Origin: Salinibius halmophilus
GTDB lineage: Bacteria > Pseudomonadota > Gammaproteobacteria > Pseudomonadales > Natronospirillaceae
DNA: 64,000 nucleotides
Assembly (NCBI RefSeq): GCF_003577475.1
Contig: NZ_QPEP01000013.1
Location: forward strand, 38,993-102,992
Reading direction: 5' to 3'
Both the position numbers and the translations under genes were made by a program. Below are positions 18,640 to 26,190 of the stretch, piece after piece; the first letter of the stretch is position 1; every line of letters begins with the position of its first letter. The notes under the pieces are model-generated. The model did no database searches and was not told the origin of the DNA. It was given only the letters and a program-made list of their open reading frames with translations.

Positions 18640-19221
18640 TTGCAAAAAGACATCAGAATCTGTTTTATCGGTGACTCATTTGTTGCTGGCGTGGGTGACG
18701 AGCAAGCGCTGGGTTGGTCGGGACGGTTGTGTCGAGAAGCTAATTTGGCTAGTTCGCAGGTAACCTATTACAACCTTGGTATTCGCCGTAACACCAGCGT
18801 TGATGTGCTAAATCGGTGGCAGGCGGAGTGTGAGCCGAGATTGCCAGGTAGCTGCGACGGTCGCATTGTGTTTTCGTTTGGCGTAAATGACACTTCCATT
18901 GAAGATGGGCAACCAAGGGTGGCGTTCGACGCGTCTGTATTGGCCATGCAGAAAGTGTTAACTGCCGCTAAGGCTTATTCGCCAATTTTAGTTGGCCCGC
19001 CAGCGGTTGCTAATAGTGCTCAAAACGGGCGAATTGAGCTGCTATCTAAAGCCTATAAGCAAGCCGCCAGTGAAATGAGTGTTCCCTTCATTGAGTTGTA
19101 TTCACACCTTTCGCAAGACCAAGCCTATCAAGAGTCAGTCGCTAACTTTGATGGCTCGCATCCACGCCAGGCTGGTTATAACAAGATGGCTAGCATAATT
19201 GCCGAGTCGGGTAAGGGGTAG
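18640..19221 (+). CDS. SGNH/GDSL-family hydrolase
   Basis: Probable esterase or lipase of the SGNH superfamily. Block I is FIGDSFVAGVGD with the nucleophilic serine, the glycine and asparagine blocks are visible as NLGI and GVND, and the C-terminal Asp-His pair is in DGSHPRQAGY. A TTG start at 18640 places block I close to the N-terminus, as usual; upstream starts at 18559 or 18601 would add up to 27 residues lacking a clear signal peptide. The protein is then about 193 residues. No signal peptide is seen, so it is probably cytoplasmic. Substrate unknown. Confidence 0.82.
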   Translation: MQKDIRICFIGDSFVAGVGDEQALGWSGRLCREANLASSQVTYYNLGIRRNTSVDVLNRWQAECEPRLPGSCDGRIVFSFGVNDTSIEDGQPRVAFDASVLAMQKVLTAAKAYSPILVGPPAVANSAQNGRIELLSKAYKQAASEMSVPFIELYSHLSQDQAYQESVANFDGSHPRQAGYNKMASIIAESGKG

Positions 19222-19292
19222 TTTTGACCGCGCTGTTATAAGCCTGAAAACCTAGTAGAATACCGCATGCAAATTTTCTGTAGGTGGGCGCT

Positions 19293-20048
19293 ATGCAACT
19301 GACCGAATTAGTATCTTATCTTGATGATGTACTTCAGCCGACGGCCTTTAAAGACTATGCACCCAATGGTTTGCAAGTGCAGGGCAAAGCTGAGGTAAAA
19401 AAAATCATTACAGGTGTCACGGCGTCGCAGCGCTTAATTGATGCAGCCGTCGAGGCGGGGGCTGATGCGATTTTGGTGCACCATGGTTGGTTTTGGAAGG
19501 GCGAGGACCCAACGATTACCGGCCAGAAGTTTAATCGCTTAAAGCCGCTAATTGACAATGGTATTAGCATGTTGGGTTACCACTTACCAATGGATGCCCA
19601 TCCAACGCTTGGCAATAATGCCGGTTTGCAGGCAGTGCTTGGCCTAACGCATGAGCAATTTATTCAGCCAGTATTGGACGACCGAGGCATTGGCCAAATT
19701 GGTACGGGTGACTACACCGTCGCAAGCCTAGCTGCCAAGCTAGAAGCCGAATTGGCGTTTAAGCCAATTGTGACCGAACCGTTAACTGATAAACCCCTTA
19801 ATCGCATTGCTTGGTGCACCGGTGGGGCGATGAGCTATTTGCAAACGGCCATCGATTTGGGTGCCGATGCCTTTATTACCGGTGAGATCAACGAGCCGAC
19901 CGCACACTTGGCGCAAGAGTTTGGTGTGGCTTATTATGCTGCGGGCCACCATGCAACCGAGCGCTTTGGTCCACAATTGATTGGCCAACACCTTGGCGAA
20001 AAGTTTGACCTTGATGTGCAGTTTATCGATTGCCCAATTCCTGTTTAA
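19293..20048 (+). CDS. Nif3-like dinuclear metal centre protein
   Basis: Member of the conserved Nif3/YbgI family, which forms toroidal hexamers with a two-metal site; its physiological reaction is still debated. Metal ligands are visible in VHHGWFWKGE near residue 65 and GHHATERFG near 217. The ATG at 19293, with TAGGTGG upstream, is preferred over a GTG at 19284. The length of 251 residues is normal. It is followed after 12 bases by a DUF2288 gene and then an SDR gene, probably one transcript. Confidence 0.92.
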   Translation: MQLTELVSYLDDVLQPTAFKDYAPNGLQVQGKAEVKKIITGVTASQRLIDAAVEAGADAILVHHGWFWKGEDPTITGQKFNRLKPLIDNGISMLGYHLPMDAHPTLGNNAGLQAVLGLTHEQFIQPVLDDRGIGQIGTGDYTVASLAAKLEAELAFKPIVTEPLTDKPLNRIAWCTGGAMSYLQTAIDLGADAFITGEINEPTAHLAQEFGVAYYAAGHHATERFGPQLIGQHLGEKFDLDVQFIDCPIPV

Positions 20049-20060
20049 AAAGTGAATCCG

Positions 20061-20381
20061 ATGTCAGAATCAGTAGAAAAACCAGATTTAACCGACCCTG
20101 AAGTCGCCAAGGCCTACATCCTAGGTCAAACATCAAAAATTCAGTTTTCCGAGTTAGCGCGTGCGTTTGCGCAAGGCAAGGTGATGTTTGTAGACCGTGC
20201 GCTCGATATGGTGGATGTAGGGGTGGCGATTGTGCAGGACGATGCTGCGTCTATTACTCATTGGCAAAAGGCAGGTCAACTTGATGTTGTGACTGATCAT
20301 CAAGCCAAGCTTTGGTTTGGCGCGAATGCAACGGTATGGGCTTTTGTTATTGAGCCCTACGTTTTCGTGCAACCCGCTTAA
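20061..20381 (+). CDS. DUF2288 family protein
   Basis: Small conserved protein of unknown function. The family pattern is visible: KIQFSELARAFAQGKVMFVDRALDMVDVGVAI, then WQKAGQLDVVTDHQAKLWF, and the ending VWAFVIEPYVFVQ. The ATG at 20061 is chosen over an in-frame GTG nine bases earlier, giving 106 residues. There is no signal peptide or membrane helix. It sits between the Nif3-like and SDR genes in a probable operon. No function is claimed. Confidence 0.85.
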   Translation: MSESVEKPDLTDPEVAKAYILGQTSKIQFSELARAFAQGKVMFVDRALDMVDVGVAIVQDDAASITHWQKAGQLDVVTDHQAKLWFGANATVWAFVIEPYVFVQPA

Positions 20382-20400
20382 GCGTACTGGATGCCCAAGG

Positions 20401-21087
20401 ATGAAAGTATTAATTACCGGTGCTGGGCGCGGCTATGGCCTAGCGCTAGCGCAACAGTTTTCTACGCACGCCAACCATATGGTGTTGGTGGTGCGAAGCC
20501 AATCGCAACAAGCTGACTTATTAAAGCGATTCGATAATGCCAGCGTTTTACTAGCCGATATTAGTGATGGCGGCTATGTTGAGCAGCTGGCGCAACATTT
20601 GGCTAACCATCTAGGCGACAGTCAGCTTGATTTAATGATCAATAATGCTGGTACCGCCGCTCATGCACCCACGCTTGCGACGACCACGACGGCAGCGATG
20701 ACACGCGAGTTTAACAGTCACTGTTTGGGAGCCGTGCATACCGTGCAAGGATCTCTGGCGGCTTTGTCGGTTGGCGCAACAATTATCAATATTAGTTCCC
20801 GGTTTGGCTCGCTGTCGCGCCAGGCTTCGGGTGTAGCCAAAGGCTGTTCCTATTCTTATCGCATGGCGAAAGCAGCGCAGAATATGTTCACTCTTGCCTT
20901 GGTTGATGAGTTTCCGCAGTTTACTTCGGTAGCCATTCATCCAGGGCGGTTGCTGACAGAACTTGCGTCGCCGGATGCCCATCTTACCCCGCAGGCGAGT
21001 GCCGAGCGCTTGCTAGCGCTGTACCAAAGTGGTTCGCTTAAAAGTGGTCAGTTTATTTCGCTTGAAGATGGCGAATTAGCATGGTGA
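20401..21087 (+). CDS. Short-chain dehydrogenase/reductase
   Basis: NAD(P)-dependent oxidoreductase of the SDR superfamily. The nucleotide loop is TGAGRGYG (6-13), the structural NNAG motif is at about 81-84, and the catalytic Ser plus Tyr-x-x-x-Lys are in ISSRFGSL and YRMAK. The ATG at 20401 has AAGGA upstream; an earlier start at 20317 would lie inside the DUF2288 gene. The length is 229 residues. Its stop overlaps the start of the next gene by seven bases. Substrate unknown; the C-terminal part is shorter than in typical fatty-acid reductases. Confidence 0.9.
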   Translation: MKVLITGAGRGYGLALAQQFSTHANHMVLVVRSQSQQADLLKRFDNASVLLADISDGGYVEQLAQHLANHLGDSQLDLMINNAGTAAHAPTLATTTTAAMTREFNSHCLGAVHTVQGSLAALSVGATIINISSRFGSLSRQASGVAKGCSYSYRMAKAAQNMFTLALVDEFPQFTSVAIHPGRLLTELASPDAHLTPQASAERLLALYQSGSLKSGQFISLEDGELAW

Positions 21088-21944
21088 TCAGCAAAAAAAC
21101 CATTTTTTTAGGGCTTGCGCTGGCAGCGATTACGCCGCTGTTCTTTTTAGGTGGCCCGCACTGGCATTCACCTGATGTGTACCGGGCGGTATGGAATCAG
21201 GGGCATGTGTTTTTCTTCTTCTTTTTCAGCTGGTTTATTGCCCAGTTTTGGCCATTGCGCCGCGATTGGTGGCAATACTTGTTATTACTACTAGCCGTGA
21301 GTTTAGCAATAGAAACCGTGCAAATTGCCTTTTCTCGCAGTTTTAGCCTGATGGATATTGTTAATAATCTGCTCGGTGCGGCATTTTATTTGGTGTGGTC
21401 GCGCCCAATGTGGCAACGGTTAGTGGTAATGCTGCCGTTATTGTGGCAATGGGGTGATATTGGTCTGCATGGTCTGGCCTATTACCAACAAGTTCAGCGC
21501 TTCCCTTTGCTTGCCGACTTTTCTACATCAGGCCAGTTACGCCAGTGGCGCGGGCCCATCACACAAACGCCGGAGCAACTTGGCCAAATTAGCTTCAGCA
21601 CCGACACCTTTAGCACAGTGATGCTTGATGATATGCCAAGAGACTGGCGTGGTTATCAAACCTTGGTAATGAAAATGGTGAATCCTAGTGACGAGGCGTT
21701 GTCTGTGGTGCTAAGAATCAACGATATTCAGCATATCTATGTGGATCAAGAGGAGACCGACCGGTACCGCCATCGTTTTGAGGTGCCGCCAGGCGAATCG
21801 TCGATCAACATCGACTTGCTAACAGTAAAAAATGCGCCACGCGATCGGTCAATGAATATGGGCGAGATTCAAGCAGTGATGCTGTTTACCACCGCCTTGC
21901 CTGAACCTCGCACCCTGCTGATCGATAAGTTATTCCTTGATTAA
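21081..21944 (+). CDS. VanZ-like membrane protein with extracytoplasmic C-terminal domain
   Basis: The N-terminal 130 residues hold four hydrophobic helices with the VanZ-family signature: GHVFFFFFF, then AIETVQIAFSRSFSLMDIVNNLLGA. The C-terminal half (about 145-287) is soluble and beta-rich, with a pattern (FSTDTFSTVMLDDMPRDW, then LFTTALPEPRTLLIDKLFL) like a carbohydrate-binding or CIA30-type jelly roll; this second assignment is weak. VanZ-like proteins are of uncertain function, linked to envelope or glycopeptide tolerance. The seven-base overlap with the SDR gene indicates coupled translation. Confidence 0.75.
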   Translation: MVISKKTIFLGLALAAITPLFFLGGPHWHSPDVYRAVWNQGHVFFFFFFSWFIAQFWPLRRDWWQYLLLLLAVSLAIETVQIAFSRSFSLMDIVNNLLGAAFYLVWSRPMWQRLVVMLPLLWQWGDIGLHGLAYYQQVQRFPLLADFSTSGQLRQWRGPITQTPEQLGQISFSTDTFSTVMLDDMPRDWRGYQTLVMKMVNPSDEALSVVLRINDIQHIYVDQEETDRYRHRFEVPPGESSINIDLLTVKNAPRDRSMNMGEIQAVMLFTTALPEPRTLLIDKLFLD

Positions 21945-21951
21945 CCCCTTG

Positions 21952-23820
21952 TTATAAGCCAAGTTGCTGAGTGATCTGGCGCCAGTCAATCAGTTTGAAG
22001 TTTTGGTTTTGGTAACGGTAGTTGGCATCAACATTGTTGCCATCTTGCACAACAAATAATCCCTCTGGAAAGCCTGGCAACGAAGCGCTGGTGGCGGCGA
22101 TGCCGTCGGTGTCGCTGGCGCCGTCGATGCCATTGCTGTCATCGGCTGTGATTGCGAACCGGCCAAGTGGCTGCCAGGTGGCTAAAGCAAACAATACATA
22201 GCTGCTATTCCCTTGGCTTGAAGCGATCAGCATATCCTTGTAAAGCGTTAAGCCCTCAACATCTGCTACCAGCGGCGAGTCTTCAATGCTGATGACCTTA
22301 GTTTGGCGTTTGTCAGTGATATTAAGTGACCATATGCCTTCGTCCTCTTCACCAACGAGCAAGGTGTTTTGATGGAATACGCAACCCTCTGGTTGTGATG
22401 GTAGCTGCCAAACGTAATTAAGCTTGGCGTTCAGCGTTTTGTTTTCTTCGACGACCTGCCAAAGTTCGACTTGACCATTTTTGCCATTTACCGAGACATA
22501 GTGCTCGCCGCCAATGGTAGCGCTGCACAAGCCATACACTTCATTGACTTGGCTAATTACCTCGCCTTCTTCGGTTTCGCTCGCGACCACGTGGCGCTTA
22601 GTAAGGTATGGGGCTTGTGGGCTTAAGTCATAGAATGCAATGGTGTTGAGATCACGATTGCTGGTAACAGCAATGGGTTGCTCGCCGATGGTAAGTACAT
22701 CAACATTGTTTGGTTCACCAGCGTCTATGGCGGTTAGTCGTTTGCCTTGCAAGTTGTAAACTTCTAGTTGAGCTTGTTTATTGGTGCCAATAATTAAGCT
22801 GTTAGCTGGGTTGCGGTTGTTTATCCAAATGGCTGGGTCGTCGGCTGCATCGTCGTCATCAGCCACCGCATCAGTTTCAAAGCTTGCGCTCACCAGGGCA
22901 ATGCCATCGTAATTCGGGGATAATACAACTTTACCGGTTAGGTCTTCGCCAATTTGCGCATCGGCCCAAGCAATAAACTCATAAACTGGCTCGTCCAGCT
23001 CGGTATTCGCTAACCAAAGCCCATTGTCGGCCACGACAACTGGTTTGACCTCATCAAACCCTGTTGGGGTGAAGGAGCTTAAAAATGTTTTGTTGGCGAA
23101 ATCGAATACTTGTAAGCCTAAGCCTTCATCACCTAAGAACAACAAGCGGCGGCCATCATTCAAGGTTGCCAGTGCAATGCCTTCTAGCTCCTCAAGATGG
23201 TTAGGTACAGCGGCAAATATTTGGCGTACTCGGCTCGTTTCTGCTTCTGCACCATAAGCCCATACTCCCACTTCTTGCTCGGCTAGCAGCAGAGTTTGGC
23301 TGGCATCATCAACAATACAGCCGCTTAGTTCGCCATCCAGTTTAAAGCTGCGAACTGGCGTGCTGCCATTTAGCGCGTTGCCAAGTTTGCCTTGTTTTAG
23401 CGCCAACTTATATTGCCTAACATGGCCAAGCTCACTATAAACAAACGCGCTCAGCGTTTGGTTGGTAGGGTTTTGATACAAGCAGGTTCCCGCGGCTTCA
23501 AAGTCTAATGTGACTTGCCAATGTGCTAGCCAGCCGTCTACCACTGTGCCCACATGTAAGCTGTCTTCACTTGCAACGGCTACCACAGGTAGCTGGCCGA
23601 GTGTGCGACTATCTGCCCCCATGGCTTCGATCGACGTGATGTGCTCCACTACTTGCCCTTGACGGTTAAATAGCACTAAGCCGTCGCCCTCGGCTGCTGT
23701 AATCAGCGTGTTGTTGATAAAAGTGCCGTCAGCAAAGTCTTCAAATGACACCTCAGTAGTGATCGCCATTGCTGGTAAGGCTGCGGCCGTTAATAAACCC
23801 ATCGTTAGTTTTTTCATCAT
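21952..23820 (-). CDS. Secreted dual-domain beta-propeller phytase
   Basis: Calcium-dependent 3-phytase-like enzyme releasing phosphate from phytate. A signal peptide (MMKKLTMGLLTAAALPAMA) directs export. The C-terminal half (about 320-622) is a typical beta-propeller phytase with ADDPAIWINNRNPANSLIIGTNK and SLPGFPEGLFVVQDG. The N-terminal half (about 20-310) looks like the incomplete propeller found in two-domain marine phytases. An acidic DDDD patch joins them. GGAGG precedes the double ATG. A Pho-box-like site at 23861-23878 suggests induction by phosphate starvation. Confidence 0.88.
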   Translation of the reverse strand: MMKKLTMGLLTAAALPAMAITTEVSFEDFADGTFINNTLITAAEGDGLVLFNRQGQVVEHITSIEAMGADSRTLGQLPVVAVASEDSLHVGTVVDGWLAHWQVTLDFEAAGTCLYQNPTNQTLSAFVYSELGHVRQYKLALKQGKLGNALNGSTPVRSFKLDGELSGCIVDDASQTLLLAEQEVGVWAYGAEAETSRVRQIFAAVPNHLEELEGIALATLNDGRRLLFLGDEGLGLQVFDFANKTFLSSFTPTGFDEVKPVVVADNGLWLANTELDEPVYEFIAWADAQIGEDLTGKVVLSPNYDGIALVSASFETDAVADDDDAADDPAIWINNRNPANSLIIGTNKQAQLEVYNLQGKRLTAIDAGEPNNVDVLTIGEQPIAVTSNRDLNTIAFYDLSPQAPYLTKRHVVASETEEGEVISQVNEVYGLCSATIGGEHYVSVNGKNGQVELWQVVEENKTLNAKLNYVWQLPSQPEGCVFHQNTLLVGEEDEGIWSLNITDKRQTKVISIEDSPLVADVEGLTLYKDMLIASSQGNSSYVLFALATWQPLGRFAITADDSNGIDGASDTDGIAATSASLPGFPEGLFVVQDGNNVDANYRYQNQNFKLIDWRQITQQLGL

Positions 23821-23860
23821 GTCCTCCGTTAATGAACGACGGTCATGCTGGTGTGCTCAT

Positions 23861-23878
23861 GTGACAGTTCAACGTTAG
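23861..23878 (-). promoter_or_regulatory. candidate Pho box for the phytase
   Basis: The minus-strand sequence CTAACGTTGAACTGTCAC has two seven-base units four bases apart, the spacing of PhoB sites. The second unit is perfect (CTGTCAC) and the first matches four of seven. It lies 41 bases before the phytase start. Confidence 0.45.
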
Positions 23879-24040
23879 GAGCCTCAAAGATGCGACATTC
23901 CATCGATAACTAGCTCGTTTCATCGCCATAATTGACCTTGTTTGAGCCGACTAAATAGCAGCGCTTATCTGACGTTGAGCTAATTCTTGCATCCAATCGG
24001 CAAGTTAATTTGAGCTTTTCGGCCTACCTTAGTCACTAGG

Positions 24041-24058
24041 TTGTCATGCTGCTGTCAT
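24041..24058 (+). promoter_or_regulatory. candidate Pho box facing the membrane protein gene
   Basis: TTGTCAT (24041-24047), four bases, then CTGTCAT (24052-24058) is an almost perfect PhoB direct repeat. It ends 28 bases before the ATG at 24087, which is close for a Pho promoter because the ribosome site begins at 24074. Confidence 0.5.
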
Positions 24059-24086
24059 ATGCTGATCGGTATTGGAGGTAGGGGTT

Positions 24087-24884
24087 ATGAACCAAATAAA
24101 ATGGCCTTGGTGGCAAAGATTTTGGCGGCATCCACATTTTTTGGCGCAGCACATGAATACCTTGCTGATGTCAGCACTAGTGTTAAGCCTGCTAATCGGT
24201 GTGAACGCTTGGCTGGGTGAAGCAAAGGGCGCCATTGATTGGGTAGATGTGATAGGCGAAACCCTCACCGCCGTTTGCTTTGCACTGTTGCTCGTTGTGC
24301 TCTGCTATTTGCGCCCAAATAATACAACAACACGCTGGATGACATTGGGGGTACTTTGGTTAGTGTTAGCCCATAGTCAGGATGCGCTAGATGAATGGTG
24401 GTCGGTGTCCGATCAATACTGGTTCACTAGTGTGATTGAATCCTTGCCGATAGGCTGGTTGCTTTTGGCAATTGGGATTAGCCGCTGGTTAACGGTGCAC
24501 TGGAAAACCTTACGATTGTTGCAAAGCTACCAATTTGAGCCAGAAGCGCCGATGGATAGCAGCACAGGTTTGCCTACTTGGCCATTGTTGCTAGCAAAAC
24601 ACAAGCAGTCACCTCGCCAACGATTACTGATCGTTCATTTCACTCGTTCGATGCCCGAGTGGAGTGTGCTTGCGTTGCGAGATCAGCTTCCAAAATACAG
24701 TATTTTGGTCAGCCTTTCTTCAAATCGGTTGGCTGTGGCTTGTAACGAGGCCGTTATCCTTGAGCCTTGGTTGACGTTGCTAGCGCAGTTTAACCTGCCA
24801 GTACAAGTTAGTGAGCAAGTGCTTACCAATACGTCGCCACAGCAGGCATTATGGCAGGCAGAATCCGAGCTAAGTTATGGATGA
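24087..24884 (+). CDS. Four-helix membrane protein with a GGDEF-like remnant
   Basis: The first 140 residues contain four likely membrane helices (about 24-43, 54-77, 84-97, 115-135). After a linker comes MDSSTGLPTWPLL, which resembles the DxLTGLPNR opening of GGDEF domains, and the end (QALWQAESELSYG) resembles the closing ALYxAK segment. The GGDEF signature itself is missing, and the domain is only about 100 residues, so cyclase activity is very unlikely. The ATG at 24087 has GGAGGTAGGGG upstream. It overlaps the AraC-type gene by eight bases, so it may be a membrane sensor feeding that regulator. Confidence 0.6.
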   Translation: MNQIKWPWWQRFWRHPHFLAQHMNTLLMSALVLSLLIGVNAWLGEAKGAIDWVDVIGETLTAVCFALLLVVLCYLRPNNTTTRWMTLGVLWLVLAHSQDALDEWWSVSDQYWFTSVIESLPIGWLLLAIGISRWLTVHWKTLRLLQSYQFEPEAPMDSSTGLPTWPLLLAKHKQSPRQRLLIVHFTRSMPEWSVLALRDQLPKYSILVSLSSNRLAVACNEAVILEPWLTLLAQFNLPVQVSEQVLTNTSPQQALWQAESELSYG

Positions 24885-25758
24885 ACACCTTCAGCGACTA
24901 CTCAACGCCTTACCTACCAGTACACAATCGTTGGCATTGGCTAACTGCCATCAAACAGATGTGGCTGCAAAAACTGCGCAAGTCTACTTGAACCTATCCT
25001 ATGTGCCTGAGCATGTATTGGGGCTTGGCCAGCACTTATGGCCACCCAGTCAGTTCGCAGCGCAAATGCTGAGCGCCCCTTCGGTTGGGAGTTTAATTAG
25101 TTGGCTTAGTCGCTCCGCGATGAACAACCTATGCGCACCGGTTGTATTAACAAGCCCTGCTTTTTTTGATGTTTATTTGGTCGATCAATACGGGTTTTTC
25201 TACCGCAATGCGCAGGGAGAAAGAATTCAGCAAGTTGCGGTGAATATCTGGTTATCGTCATTGTTTAGCTTGCTGCAATGGTTAGGCGCTGACGTAAGAT
25301 CTATGCAGGTGGCCCTGCCTTGGTATAGTGATGAAGCCTTACCTAGCTATCTGCAACAGTGGCATGTGAAAGTAATCGAGAAAAAGCGATTTCCCGTGTT
25401 GCGGGTTCCAAATGCCTGTTGGCAGCAAACTCTGCCTCGAGGCAACGGTGCGCTTACAGTTATGGAGCAAGACTTGTTATATTTGGTTCGCCAACAAATA
25501 CTTGTCCAGAAAGATCTCGAGGGGACTGCGCGGGCGCTAAATATGAGCATGGCTACGCTCAAGCGCCATTTGAAAACAAGGCGAACTAGTTTTCGCAAGC
25601 AACAGCAGTTGCTAAACGCAATGCTATGCGACCACGCTGAGTGCTACCTAGGCGCAGACAAAACAACGCTAATGGATAAATTTAATATCCATGATCGTAG
25701 TACCTTCAATCGAGCTTATCAGCGCTGGTTTGCCAGCATTAAAACAGTTTTAGATTAG
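24877..25758 (+). CDS. AraC-family transcriptional regulator
   Basis: The C-terminal 90 residues form a two-part AraC-type DNA-binding domain: DLEGTARALNMSMATLKRHLKTRRTSF seen as successive motifs, then MDKFNIHDRSTFNRAYQRWF. The N-terminal 195 residues resemble the OruR/ArgR-like effector domain of AraC proteins, but the ligand is unknown. Length is 293. It is translationally coupled to the upstream membrane protein and ends in a four-base convergent overlap with a MerR gene. The target could be the neighbouring phytase or itself; this is inference. Confidence 0.85.
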   Translation: MDEHLQRLLNALPTSTQSLALANCHQTDVAAKTAQVYLNLSYVPEHVLGLGQHLWPPSQFAAQMLSAPSVGSLISWLSRSAMNNLCAPVVLTSPAFFDVYLVDQYGFFYRNAQGERIQQVAVNIWLSSLFSLLQWLGADVRSMQVALPWYSDEALPSYLQQWHVKVIEKKRFPVLRVPNACWQQTLPRGNGALTVMEQDLLYLVRQQILVQKDLEGTARALNMSMATLKRHLKTRRTSFRKQQQLLNAMLCDHAECYLGADKTTLMDKFNIHDRSTFNRAYQRWFASIKTVLD

Positions 25759-26126
25759 CCAAGATCAATGTTTGGGCATTGGCCAGCTTGCCAAGCTTGA
25801 CTGAGTGTTTGCTGTAGCTTTTTTAGCTCCGCTTTTTGTGCTCGCAACTTAGCAATGTTGCGCTCCATCTCGGCCATTTTGGCGTCTATCGATTGCATCA
25901 GTGCCTGTTGGTCGTACTCATCCGTTAGTAATTGCTGTAACTCTTGCAAGCTAAAGCCAAGCTGAAGTGAATAACGAATCAGCATCAGCTTTTGCATGCT
26001 GGTGTCGTCGTAAACTCGGTAGCCACTGGCTTGGCGTTTTGGTTTGGGCAGAATGCCTTGATCTTCATAGTACCGAATGGTGCTGGCACTAACACCTGTA
26101 CGCTGAGCTAACTCACCAATTTTCAT
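25755..26126 (-). CDS. MerR-family transcriptional regulator
   Basis: The N-terminal winged helix MKIGELAQRTGVSASTIRYYEDQGILPKPKR is typical of MerR, followed by a coiled coil (about 80-115). Only one cysteine is present near the C-terminus (QCPNI), so it is neither SoxR-like nor a standard heavy-metal sensor. The 123-residue length is short, as in regulators responding to small reactive molecules. It is divergent from a flavin oxidoreductase gene, and the intervening 64 bases hold a clear MerR-type operator. The ligand is unknown; an electrophile or aldehyde is a reasonable guess. Confidence 0.92.
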   Translation of the reverse strand: MKIGELAQRTGVSASTIRYYEDQGILPKPKRQASGYRVYDDTSMQKLMLIRYSLQLGFSLQELQQLLTDEYDQQALMQSIDAKMAEMERNIAKLRAQKAELKKLQQTLSQAWQAGQCPNIDLG

Positions 26127-26128
26127 GG

Positions 26129-26159
26129 TTGACCTTCAAGTAAACTTTAAGGTTATTGT
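26129..26159 (+). promoter_or_regulatory. MerR-type promoter with operator in a 19-base spacer
   Basis: -35 TTGACC (26129-26134) and -10 TATTGT (26154-26159) are 19 bases apart, the overlong spacer typical of MerR-activated promoters. The spacer holds the dyad ACCTTCAAGT (26132-26141), AA, ACTTTAAGGT (26144-26153), with one mismatch. It drives the oxidoreductase gene and overlaps the MerR control region. Confidence 0.8.
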
Positions 26160-26190
26160 AGCGTTTTTAAATAGGGTGGCGAGGGCTGTT

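Noticed and set aside
17652..19221. DUF2971 plus SGNH hydrolase as a defence system
   Set aside because: No nuclease, NTPase or toxin-antitoxin partner is present, and the hydrolase has its own normal family features. Evidence is only genomic position.
26125..26190. Longer N-terminus for the flavin oxidoreductase
   Set aside because: It would translate through the MerR operator and promoter.
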